Assembly: GCA_027919835.1 (NCBI GenBank)
Contig: JANVFP010000036.1
Coordinates: forward strand, 186,001 to 250,000
Direction: 5' to 3'
DNA from: Lentinula raphanica
Taxonomy: Eukaryota; Basidiomycota; Agaricomycetes; Agaricales; Omphalotaceae
Length of the DNA: 64,000 nt
Part shown: in pieces, positions 54,378-64,000 of the stretch
How positions within the stretch are numbered: position 1 is the first letter of the stretch
Layout of the letters: every line of letters begins with the position of its first letter
Translations under genes and position numbers: made by a program
The notes under the pieces: model-generated
The model's input: the letters and a program-made list of their open reading frames with translations, nothing else
Told to the model about the DNA's origin: nothing
The model's database searches: none

Positions 54378-56454
54378 ATGCCATTGTTCTCCCGTAGTCG
54401 TCCACCATTACCTCCTGGCCCCACGGGGCTCCCTCTCATCGGCGTAAGACATCCAGGCATCTTGCGATACGCAGCTAACTCGTTTCGGACAGAATGTCAT
54501 GGACATGCCCAGCGAGAGCGAGTGGCTCACGTTCGCGGAGTGGGGTCGAAAATACGGTACGGCCCTTCGATCTCTCACCTTACCTAGCCCGAACTGAAAC
54601 AAACAATTCTTTCGCGAATTTATCCAGGCGGGATATGCTCTGTTACATTGCTGGGTCAGCATATGATCATCGTCAACTCTGGTGAGATAATGGAGCAACT
54701 GGATAAGCGAGGATCCATACATTCTGACCGCCCGCATTTGGAAATGGCGGGAGAGCTTGTGGGGTACTCGAAGACCCTTGTGCTCGTTCCCTATGGTCAA
54801 CGTCTGCGAAACTATCGCAGATATGTCTCGAGGATGATAGGGAGTCCCAGCGCGCTGTCTCAATTTCACCCAATGATCGAGAGGGAAACTCACATGTTCT
54901 TGAAACGAACTGCTGCTAATCCCAGTTCGGACGTTATCAGCCACAACCTCAGAAAGTGCGTCATGACGACGTCTAATTCGACCCCCCGCTCTAACATCTT
55001 CCAGGACGTCAGGGTCTATTATACTCAAGCTCTCTTACGGAATCGAAGTTCAGGAGGAAAACGACCCTTTCGTTACTCTTATCGAACGAGCCAATGACAA
55101 CTTCAGTCTTGCGACCAAACCCGGTTAGTATTGACATCATGATACAAACGAATCAAGAGACCTAACGATGAGCATTAGGTGCATTCCTGGTAGACGTGTT
55201 TCCCTCTTTGAAGCACATTCCTGCTGGATTCCCAGGTGCAAAATTCCACGAGCTGGCGGCGAAGTGGGCTCAAGACTTCAACGACATGATCGAAGTGCCC
55301 TTCAACTTCACTCGAGAGATGATGGCTAGTATTCTCGGTAGTCGATTGAACGTGCTCTTTTTGACGCTTCTTTTTAGAGGAAGGGAACTGCCCCCGTTTC
55401 CTTTGTTAGCTCGTCTCTCGAGCACGAAGAGAAATTGACCGACAACGAGGTCTTCGAGATCAAGCATACTGCGGCTTCAATATATGCTGGTAAGTCTCCA
55501 GATGCTTAAAAATATCTCCATTTACTGATTCGCGCCTTGAAAAAAAGCGGGAGCAGACACCACCGTTAGTGATCAATATTCGGTTTTCCTTGCCATGGTG
55601 GTGCGTAGTAAATTCTCGATCTCAAGATACTCTAATGCCTGACTTCGTAAAACAGCGCCATCCAGGTATGTGTATTTGTGTGATGCTACAGGCAGCCCCC
55701 CCAAACGTCGAGCATTTTTTTAGAGGTCCTCAGGAAGGCTCAAGCGGAAATTGACGCTGTCGTGGGCAACGACCGGTTACCTGCTTTCAGTGACCGCGAA
55801 CATCTACCGTACTTGAACGCCTTCTTGACAGAAGCCTTACGATGGAACAGCGTAGCTCCTACCGGTCAGTCACATCTTACTTATGGCAACTGGATAATTA
55901 GGCTGACGATCTATCCAGGTGTTCCACACAGATCCATGGAAGATGATATCATCGGAGGATATTTCATTCCCAAAGGATCGATTATTATCGCCAACTTATG
56001 GTAACAAATAATATTTATTTGCCTTAGTTTCGGTCTAACGAGATATACACCAGGAATATGCTCAATGACCCTGCAGTCTACCCAGAACCGTTCAAGTTCG
56101 ACCCAGAGCGACATATAGCAAGCCCAGGGAAGCCTGCGCAGAAAGATCCTCGTCACGCTTGTTTTGGGTTTGGCCGTCGTATCTGTGTTGGGATGCAACT
56201 GGCTGAGGCCTCTTTGTGGATGTTTATTGCAATGACTCTGGCGGTCTTTGATATTTCCCCCGCGCTGGATGAGCAAGGCAAGCCAATTATTCCTGAGCAC
56301 GAGAATACAACTGGTACAATCAGGTATGCGTTGTTGTGACCTATTGTCGGCCAAGCTCACCATCTGTTCCAGTCATCCCAAACCTTTCCAGTGCACTATC
56401 AGGCCTCGCTCTGAGAAAGCCTTGTCTCTAATTTGCTCTGATATCGCGCATTGA
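54378..56454 (+). CDS. Cytochrome P450 monooxygenase
   Basis: About ten exons, about 490 residues. Start MPLFSRSRPPLPPGPTGLPL has the PPGP hinge but only a very short region before it, so no clear N-terminal membrane anchor. Splicing gives KYGGICSVTLLGQHMIIVNS, LVPYGQRLRNYRRYVSRMI, TSGSIILKLSYGIEVQEEND, the I-helix AGADTTVS, K-helix ExxR in TEALRW, VPHRSMEDDIIGGYFIPKGS, PERF-like FDPERHI and heme loop FGFGRRICVG with the Cys ligand. Order and spacing fit agaricomycete P450s of the O-methylsterigmatocystin-oxidoreductase-like group. It acts with NADPH-P450 reductase; substrate unknown. One intron (55325-55377) needs a GC-AG boundary to hold frame (EMM then RKGTAPVSF). No other lesion. Confidence 0.85.
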
Positions 56455-56921
56455 AGGCAGTTCTTAAAATCCATTCATTACTTTCCAAGGGTACTGATCT
56501 ATATCGTATTAATACATCCTAATGTTTGAAGATACCCACTGTAACGACCCCTAACGACCCTCGCTGTTCTAGTGATCACTGTTCTAGTAGTAGCTCATAG
56601 TAGTGGTGGCTTAATCACGAGATTGCTTAAGGTTCACTTTCCTCTGTCGCATTTACTCTCGAGTACTCGAGTCTTTGTCCGCTCTTGCTGCTTATCTATG
56701 GGTTATAGTCACCATACATGAGTTGTGCTGTATGTGAGCTGGTTTTTTTCGTCTACATCGACATGGAATAGTGAAGTCTTCACTCGAACATGATAATGCG
56801 TGATATCCATCATTGGATAAGTACCAAAATCTACGAGCATCCAAAACCCGAAACTTGTCAAGGGTATAGTGGTAATTGTACGAGCTGTTTCCTCCAATTC
56901 ACATCCCTCTAGCATCATGAC
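56455..56921. other. Convergent intergenic region
   Basis: 3' flanks of the P450 and the disordered-protein gene. No gene recognised. Confidence 0.45.
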
Positions 56922-58189
56922 TTATGAAACGGCATTACTCGACTGAGTGTAATAATCCAGGAAGTCCCAGCTGTCATGATGATACTGATTGTACTGTCGG
57001 GCCACGATTCGATCCGCGATAGCTGCGATTGTCTCTGAACTGCGATCTGCGCTCGGGCCCTCAGCAGGCGGTAGGTACGAATCATCACGAACCCCTTCTC
57101 GTGAAGTAGGAACGGGTGGACCAGCTGATTTCGGAATACGTCGCTCGGATCTACTCCTCTTCAAAGCTCGGGTAGGACGATTGATCTTGTCCCCGCGCGT
57201 TGGCTTCGTCGGCTGAGTTAAAGACCGCGACAAGGGCGGAAGTGTAAGTGGAAGTGGAGGAGGAATTGTGTCAGGAAGAGGATGAACGTCTGAAGTATCC
57301 AGTGGCAGTATCGCGGGTTTCTTCTGAGAACGCTGTTTGTGCTCAAATGAAAACGTCTCTGCCCGTATGGCTTGTGTGGATGCCACAGACCAGCGTTTCA
57401 AGGCATCATCGGGCCTCTGAAGCTCGGACGATCGCCTAGGACGCCTTATCGTCGTTTCTGCACGTCGCAGAGGTGGTATCTCGACTTTCGGAGATGCAAC
57501 GGTTCCCTTCGGGCTATCTAGACGTCTAACAAAACCTCAGCACAACGCGATAGACCATAGCCAGATCGGCACATACTTTGGCAAAATCATTCCCAGAATT
57601 TTTGAAGGATAATGAGCGATCTTTCCCAAAGAGTTTTTCCGCCTTGTTGATCGCGACTGATTCTCGATCGGCCTTATCATCGCGCCAGAGTTCTGTGATG
57701 GGGAGCATACTCGACTCTCACTTGTGGAAGAAGATGACACCGGTGACTGTTGCCTTTTCGCATCGATCCTGTCCCCGTGAACGTCGACCGCGACCGTGAG
57801 ACTAGGTTTCTTCGCCTTTGACATCGAAGCATCATCTCTCCTGACCTTCATCAAGAACGCCCTTTTACTACCTGGTTCATCGTGCGATGATTTTGCCCGA
57901 TGGTTTGACGTACGAGCGCTCGCTACAAGCTTGGAACGAGAGAATGATTGGAAGTTTGAAGGAAAAAACCCTTCCAAAGGTGTTCCGGCAGTGCTCAGAG
58001 ACCACCGTGAGGACTGAGCCTGATCAGGAGCAGAATCAATCTCTCGAAGCGGTGTGAGTGATAGGAGTCAAATACCTGATCAAGTACCGGCACTTCAGGC
58101 TCGTCTGATGAAGAAGAAGAAATATCATCCCAGTAGAAGGAGGTAGGAAGACCAGCTTCACGATGAAGATTGCGGGGGTATGAAGACAT
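56922..58189 (-). CDS. Disordered, basic Ser/Pro-rich protein of unknown function
   Basis: Three exons, about 370 residues. ATG 58187-58189 (MSSYPRNLHREAGLPTSFYW) followed by DDISSSSSDEPEVPVLDQ. A GTATTTG intron joins to AQSSRWSLSTAGTPLEGFFP and a Lys/Arg/Ser-rich stretch. A second intron (start GTATGTGCC) joins to RLDSPKGTVASPKVEIPPLR, a Pro-rich IPPPLPLTLPPLSR block, and the C-terminal helix SSETIAAIADRIVARQYNQY ending near WDFLDYYTQSSNAVS. Open frames hold across both introns, and the codon pattern is protein-like. No domain recognised; the C-terminal helix is the most ordered part. Possibly a regulatory or scaffold protein, but no function can be assigned. Confidence 0.65.
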
Positions 58190-59202
58190 GGATCTATGGG
58201 ATGGTTTCTGTCAAGGCATTCGAACGCCTTATAACCAAGAGATGAAAATTTCTCTTGATATCGTTTGATATAAGCTTTGGTAAGTTACCTTGCCAACATT
58301 TCATATTCTGTGGAAGGATTGATACAGGCGTCGACCTGTTGTATGAAGCGATACAAATATATAGGCACGGCACAACAATGAAAAACCACATGGTGTACAA
58401 CCTACGCTGTGGACCTTGAAGCTTGAAGTAGCGATAGCAAATAGCAATGTCTTCCTCGAATCCCAGGAGGGCTCTCTGATATCTGCAAGAGTTCCTGTGT
58501 CTTTTAGTTTGTTCGAGCTGAATTGTAATGCTAAAGTTGATGGTGGGATCGTTGAACATTTGTCGTTCACGCGTCTATGGCCGATGAGAAAATCGATGGA
58601 AGAGGAAGCATAAAAAGGAGCTTCTCCGGTTACAAACAGCATATCGGCGTTCATGGCGCTGGGTTACATATCATACCAATTCGCTGGACCCAGGGTTCAG
58701 GATTGCTCCTTCAGTAGTGCTCTAAGTATTTGCCACAGCTTACCGCCCGAGCGATAGACTTACGAAGAGGAACGTCTTTCGTTGGAGAGCTTTTGCTGAG
58801 CACTATGGATTTAGAGCCAATCATTCGTCAGAGTGTGTTATCCTGAGGGCAGCCTAGCCAGTGACTGAGGATACTCTTGACCTTGTATCCTGACTTCTAC
58901 ATTCCAGGTGCCCGGAAACTCAATGCCATCGCTGTCGACTGATTTCGAAGGTGTATGTCTTCCATTGAAATCTATCATGTTATGAGCTTTTCTGAGATTG
59001 ACTCCTGGTTCATTTTCCCTTGGCTGTTTTCATTCCACAGCCAGGGAAAAGTTTGCCGTCCGAGTCCGAGTCTTACCATTGATTGATGACAGAAGAAGAT
59101 GCTTCTACAACATACGATGGAAAAGAGACTCCGCGTTCAGGAAGATCAGGGCTTATTTGACGCGAGTACAAGACGACGAGGATTGATATTGAGCTCACTC
59201 CT
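58190..59202. other. Intergenic region between two minus-strand genes
   Basis: A 117-codon open frame here (58301-58654, minus) lacks family or splice support. Otherwise nothing recognised. Confidence 0.45.
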
Positions 59203-60360
59203 TCATTTCCGCCCTGCGAACCTCTGTCTAGCCTTTTGATTTCGTCGAATATCCTCGTCTTCGAGTTTTGCATTGAGTGAATTAAACATGTCGCTCGTAT
59301 AGGTCTCCGCATCCTATACGTACAGCTGATATTAGAGATGTCCGTTATGTTGAAGAAGAGAACAACTACCTTGATGAGACTCTTCAAATGGGGTATAGAT
59401 AGTTCTTCAGAGCCAAGTATTCGCATGGATTGGACGGTAGGCGAGGATGATGATTCATATGAATGGACGATTAGTAAACGTGAACCACATGAAGCCTCTT
59501 CTTGCAATGTCGCGTCTAAAAAGTGTTTTGACTCCACCTACAGGTCGTTAACTTTGATATGTGGATGAAGAAGCTGGCTTACTAGATTCAATGTAACCGC
59601 AACCGGCCAATGGTCTCTGCCTTCCAGGACTTCTCCTTCGTCCCAGTAATCGGGAAGCTCAAAATCGGTGGCGTGAGCTACCCGCCTTGTATCGAACCCG
59701 CTGCTTGTATCTTGGTCCACGTCCATATCTACCGAGGTAGATAATAGACTTTTTGGGCTTTTGTATTCCACGCTTCTCGTTCTTGGAACTTTGGTATCCC
59801 ACAGAGCTGCGCGCGCGGCCAGAAAGAGGGCATCATATACGTTTCCTGCATCAGCAGTGACGAGAAGATCGAGGTTCAGTAGCCAAGATTTTTTTCGAGG
59901 GATGATACCCAGGTTTTTGGGATGTAGAGACGGGTGTGAGAGAGCTTGATGAAGGACTTGTGTTAGATCATATTGCAGGTCGTCTAAAGCACCCGACGAG
60001 AGATGAGGATATGCCGAAGGAGAACTGTCTTCATGACATTCAGTACGATGTGTATATGACCAACACGAAGACGCACCAAGAAACGCTGCAAGCGATACGA
60101 CCGTTGTCTATTGCAGCTCCTTCGATATCTTCTACCTCAAGTTTTACAGAGGCGAGGATATCAGTACCACCACTGCCATCATGAGGATTGCGACCGATAC
60201 TGAGATGAGCGCTGCCGTTCGAAAGAGAAACGACGCCTGTCTCCAAGGAAATCACGCGAAAGTCGTGGAGAGAACGTCCGTCTGCCCTTCGAGGAGGGTT
60301 TGCCAGTATCCCTGCTCGAATATAGGACTTTTCGGCTTTTGAGATTGAAGTGGATGCCAT
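59203..60360 (-). CDS. RRP42: Exosome complex subunit Rrp42 (EXOSC7), RNase PH fold
   Basis: About four exons, about 310 residues. ATG 60358-60360 (MASTSISKAEKSYIRAGIL), chosen because family members start with a short S-x-x-E-K-x-Y-I block. PPRRADGRSLHDFRVISLET followed by GVVSLSNGSAHLSIG is the RNase PH start; TDILASVKLEVED follows. After the first intron: LDDLQYDLTQVLHQAL, LNLDLLVTADAGNVYDALFL and AARAALWDTKVP. Then SKHFLDATLQEEASCGSRLL and the last exon ending MFNSLNAKLEDEDIRRNQKA. The subunit is part of the six-member RNase PH ring of the nuclear and cytoplasmic exosome and is catalytically inert in eukaryotes. A moderately long insert (SVEYKSPKSLLSTSVDMDVD) sits before the strand ending LPDYWDEGE. 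No lesion. Confidence 0.88.
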
Positions 60361-61095
60361 AGATGTTGGTGATATGATTGCAAGCGGTGTTGTTATTGTT
60401 GTAAACAAAATTGATCGCTTACGAACGCTATCAAAGACCACCAACATGCGATGTACACTGTACACTGTTTACCAATACCCTGTTTCTGAACTAGCCATCA
60501 AATCAATTCATGATCTATGGTGCTGAGAGCGCGTCTCTTAATCCCCCCCAAAAAATAATCGTAAATGCACGCAGCGAAAACGGCTTCAGTATTAAAAAGG
60601 GATGTCAGACAGCCAGAACCACTTGCAGGCCGACGTTTAGACCCAAAATCGAGCAGTGATCACGTAGGATTACTCAATGAGTGAGCATTGAAGAGTAGAG
60701 GGCGAGCACCTGGAATTCAAGTTGTCACATTGACTCTTTCGCGAGCGAGGAGACCGAGAACTCATAGTAGGCCTGGACAAAACACCTGCTGTGACTGTAG
60801 CTCAGTACTTGGTACTTAGTGCTCGAGGCCATCGAAAATCTGCACAATGAGTATCAACATTGGAATATAAATCGCGTCTTGAATGTCTTTCCCCGCATAA
60901 TAGCTCAGCATAACCCCGTAACAGCCCACAAATTGGTCTCACTCAGAACTAGTCAGGCCCAAACGTCCTAACACAGAGGTGGTAAGAACTAGTTGATATT
61001 CATGATAGAAGGAAATCAAGAGCAAAATATGTGTCCTTGAGGCTGACGGTGGAGATGGTCGGACTTCGGAGGCTGGAGCATGTAGGATTGATGTA
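60361..61095. other. Intergenic region
   Basis: RRP42 promoter and unannotated sequence; no gene recognised. Confidence 0.45.
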
Positions 61096-61686
61096 AGGTA
61101 GCGGAAGCCAGGAACCGACCCCCCTTATGTAAGCTGTTTGGCACCATTGCGGCGTCGACAACTGCGACGACCCACTACTACTTTTACTCATTCTGCTTAA
61201 TACAAGCTGGAGTAAAGGCACATAGTTAGAGATCCTATTAATTAGATTTTTGAAAAATGCTCTGGTGATAAAGTTATGACCATTATTTTACTATAGCTCT
61301 TCTTCTTGTGTGCTTTATAGTTTCTCATCGATTGGACGTGTTTTTGGTTTTTGACCTCCTCCCTTTTGCGTGTGGCTGTGCATTACATAAGCTTATAAAT
61401 CAATATAATCGGCAAATATACGTGTGAATCTTGCCGGTTTGGGTCCACTTGGGGTACTAGAGAGTGGTGAAGACCATCGCAATTGTGACCAGCTGCTTCA
61501 GAGAGGTCAAGGAGTGTAGAAGTAACTGTATTCTACTGTGTATGTCACATATATCTGCTGCTGGGTTGCCACTGAAGTACTGATAGCCCACGGTCAAAAA
61601 TTTTTTTTCAAAACTCCGAAATTTTGCGTTTCCCACGCTTATGTAAGCTGATTTGTAAGGGTGTCGGTTCCTGGCTTCCGCTACCT
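61096..61686. mobile_element. TA-flanked MITE with 24-bp perfect terminal inverted repeats
   Basis: The left end AGGTAGCGGAAGCCAGGAAC plus CGAC is matched exactly by the reverse complement of the right end. TA flanks both sides (61094-61095, 61687-61688). A further sub-terminal pair (CTTATGTAAGCTG) occurs at 61124 and 61638 in direct orientation. No coding capacity. Fits a Tc1/mariner-type non-autonomous element. Confidence 0.8.
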
Positions 61687-61711
61687 TAGGATCAGTGTAG
61701 GATGGCTGTTG

Positions 61712-62011
61712 CAGTGATGGACAAGTCATTGACTTGCCGACAAAGTCAATGACCTTTGACCCTAAGTCAATGACCCACGGTCAATGACATTGACATTGAC
61801 TTCAACGGGCCGATTTTGTGGTTGTACGACCGTTCGGCAGCCCGCGGCAAGTGAGCACCTAATCGGGAAGCTAAGTCTCAGGACTAGATGGTAGCGCCCG
61901 GTAAGCGCCGGGGTCAATGTCATTGACTTTGACCAGCGGTCAATTACTAAGCTGTCATGTCATGTCATTGACCTTTGTCATTGACTTCAAGTCATTGACT
62001 GGCCATCACTG
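61712..62011. mobile_element. hAT-type MITE with 8-bp TSD and GTCAATGAC motif arrays
   Basis: Ends CAGTGATGG and CCATCACTG are inverted copies. The direct repeat GGCTGTTG (61704-61711 and 62012-62019) is an 8-bp target duplication, as for hAT elements. Next to both ends are dense copies of GTCAATGAC / GTCATTGAC in both orientations (about ten in all), around a central region of about 110 bp. 300 bp, non-coding. Confidence 0.88.
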
Positions 62012-62062
62012 GGCTGTTGCGTGAAAGAGAGAAATAGGCGCCGGCATGTCGCAAGAGTGCTG

Positions 62063-63872
62063 GAAAAATTGGTCATGCCGAGGGCCAGAGGACACCGCAG
62101 GTGTCCACTGACCTCCCGAGGGTTTTCTAAGGAGCGGAAGCAAATGAGCCGAGGGCTCTGTTCAAATTTCAAGCATTATAACTCAAATATAAGGCTTTTT
62201 GAGCCTAAAACCAGGTCATTGTTACTAGAAATATCTGTACTGGTATTCTACAGCCCCGGATCATCAGGAAAAATATTCTCATCTCTAGAGTCCCCAGAGA
62301 TACCCCCCAATTCCTAGGTAGTCTCAGAGCACCTAGAGTATCTGAGTTCTTTGAGGCTTCTAAAAATTCTCTGGGTGCTTTCAGGTGCTTTCAGGTGCTT
62401 TCAGATGCTTTCAGATGCTTTCAGGATCTTTCAGGATCTCTAGGATGTTTTTTGATCTTTACAAGCTCACAAAAATCTCTGGGCAGCCTAGGAATTGGGG
62501 GGTATCTCTGGGGACTCTAGAGATGAAAATATTTTTCCTGATGATCAGTGTACTATTCATTGGTATGTATGTGTGAATGCGAAAATTTTGGCGCGCGCAA
62601 GCGCGCGCCCGAAATGGCAAATTGGTCACAGCCACATGGGCCATGGCACTAGTTGAATGCTAAGGGCTGCAAGCATTGAAATTTCTGAGTTATTAGAGTG
62701 GACATTGATGTCAGTGCTCTCACTTGCTTCAATTTTACTGGATTCTTGCATGAAGAACAGCAAAATGAGAAAAAAATGAAGACTCCATGTTGGTTGAGCG
62801 CCCAACTTGATCATGTGATGAGAAAAAGCCAAATCGGTCCAAATCGGTCAGCTCGGAAATAATCGGTCAAAAAAGGTCGGGCGTGGGAACCCTTGGCTTG
62901 TAGTAGTAGCCGAGTGCGAAAAATTGGTCATGCCGAGGGCCAGAGGACACCGCAGGTGTCCACTGACCTCCCGAGGGTTTTCTAAGGAGCGGAAGCAAAT
63001 GAGCCGAGGGCTCTGTTCAAATTTCAAGCATTATAACTCAAATATAAGGCTTTTTGAGCCTAAAACCAGGTCATTGTTACTAGAAATATCTGTACTGGTA
63101 TTCTACAGCCCCGGATCATCAGGAAAAATATTCTCATCTCTAGAGTCCCCAGAGATACCCCCCAATTCCTAGGTAGTCTCAGAGCACCTAGAGTATCTGA
63201 GTTCTTTGAGGCTTCTAAAAATTCTCTGGGTGCTTTCAGGTGCTTTCAGGTGCTTTCAGATGCTTTCAGATGCTTTCAGGATCTTTCAGGATCTCTAGGA
63301 TGTTTTTTGATCTTTACAAGCTCACAAAAATCTCTGGGCAGCCTAGGAATTGGGGGGTATCTCTGGGGACTCTAGAGATGAAAATATTTTTCCTGATGAT
63401 CAGTGTACTATTCATTGGTATGTATGTGTGAATGCGAAAATTTTGGCGCGCGCAAGCGCGCGCCCGAAATGGCAAATTGGTCACAGCCACATGGGCCATG
63501 GCACTAGTTGAATGCTAAGGGCTGCAAGCATTGAAATTTCTGAGTTATTAGAGTGGACATTGATGTCAGTGCTCTCACTTGCTTCAATTTTACTGGATTC
63601 TTGCATGAAGAACAGCAAAATGAGAAAAAAATGAAGACTCCATGTTGGTTGAGCGCCCAACTTGATCATGTGATGGGAAAAAGCCAAATCGGTCCAAATC
63701 GGTCAGCTCGGAAATAATCGGTCAAAAAAGGTCGGGCGTGGGAACCCTTGGCTTGTAGTAGTAGCCGAGGAAAAATTGGTGATGCCGAGGGCCAGAGGAC
63801 GCCGCAGGCGTCCACTGACCTCCCGAGGGTTTTGTAGACAACGGAAGCAAATCAGCCGAGGGTCAGCTTGGG
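62063..63872. repeat. Tandem repeat of an 855-bp unit, two full copies plus a diverged partial third
   Basis: Units start with GAAAAATTGGTCATGCCGAG at 62063 and 62918; the second ends at 63769. The copies look identical except for rare changes (A/G at 62817 / 63672 and a 3-nt gap at the junction). The third start at 63770 matches only about 100 bp and has several substitutions. Each unit has two 60-bp inverted arms (62259-62318 and 62487-62546 in unit 1, one mismatch), with a decamer TGCTTTCAGG tandem array (62376-62435) in the loop and a GC hairpin (GGCGCGCGCAAGCGCGCGCC, 62590-62609). Open frames within are repeated by copying and not supported as genes. Confidence 0.9.
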
Positions 63873-64000
63873 TCAGCTTGGTTTTGCCCTTCACTCAAGT
63901 GTGTTCATTCGAGTATTTACCCTCTACCTTACACAGTAGGTACCTCTAAGTAATTCCGGAGAATTTTGCTGTCTGCCGAGCTCCAATTGATGACTCAATT
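63873..64000. other. Right end of window
   Basis: Short sequence after the partial third unit with a small duplicated GGGTCAGCTTGG. Nothing else recognised. Confidence 0.4.

Noticed and set aside
54640..54700. Apparent frameshift in the P450 near GCTGGGTCAGC
   Set aside because: With the preceding intron spliced at GGTACGG...CCAG the frame is intact and reads GGICSVTLLGQHMIIVNS, which fits the family.
58301..58654. 117-codon minus-strand open frame between the disordered-protein gene and RRP42
   Set aside because: No recognisable domain, no splice support, and a competing overlapping frame of the same length class.
62385..63687. Repeated small open frames (61-82 codons) in the 62-63.7 kb repeat
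   Set aside because: They are identical because the DNA unit is duplicated, and they cover palindromes and a decamer array; no sign of coding constraint.
62063..63872. CRISPR-like array
   Set aside because: Long 855-bp units without spacers in a eukaryotic genome; the short decamers in the loop are head-to-tail with no spacers.

Overview
The window reads as nuclear DNA from a basidiomycete fungus, most likely an agaricomycete. Genes are broken by many short introns (about 45-70 nt, GT-AG). Gene content fits a mushroom-forming saprotroph: a secreted AA9-type lytic polysaccharide monooxygenase, a DUF6534-type multi-pass membrane protein, an agaricomycete-style P450, and fungal housekeeping genes (Clf1, IRC20/SHPRH, Rrp3, Rpn9, Mpv17/Sym1, Rrp42). 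Exon structures were read by eye from splice signals and protein continuity, so outer gene limits are firmer than internal exon edges.

Left part (1-13.9 kb): the 3' end of a Clf1 splicing-factor gene, a 315-bp inverted-repeat element carrying telomere-like CCCTAACC repeats, a large SNF2/RING helicase (IRC20/SHPRH type), then four tandem copies of an NAD(P)-dependent extended SDR reductase. Decayed pieces of the helicase 3' end lie between the SDR copies, so the duplicated unit was helicase tail plus SDR. The second SDR copy is truncated.

Centre (14-35 kb): a Ser/Thr-rich probable GPI protein; a single-polypeptide fusion of carboxymuconolactone decarboxylase and 3-oxoadipate enol-lactonase; a 549-bp foldback element with perfect 194-bp arms; the DEAD-box helicase Rrp3; a double-Myb telobox protein of the Tay1/Teb1 type sharing a divergent promoter with Rpn9; an intron-containing tRNA-Pro(UGG); an Mpv17/Sym1 protein; the AA9 enzyme; and an MFS transporter.

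Duplicated accessory block (35-49 kb): a Ser/Thr-rich GPI-type gene and a secreted protein of unknown family occur twice. In the second block the GPI gene is a pseudogene and the secreted gene is intact. A 5'-truncated LINE with a 16-bp target duplication entered the first block and was itself hit by nested MITEs. A third secreted gene shares an identical 13-bp upstream motif with the first two.

Right part (49.5-64 kb): a small hydrophilic protein, a DUF6534 membrane protein with consecutive microexons, a broken unknown gene, a P450 with a probable GC-AG intron, a disordered protein, exosome subunit Rrp42, then a mobile-element island: a TA-flanked MITE, a hAT-type MITE packed with GTCAATGAC motifs, and an 855-bp nearly identical tandem repeat whose units contain 60-bp palindromic arms.
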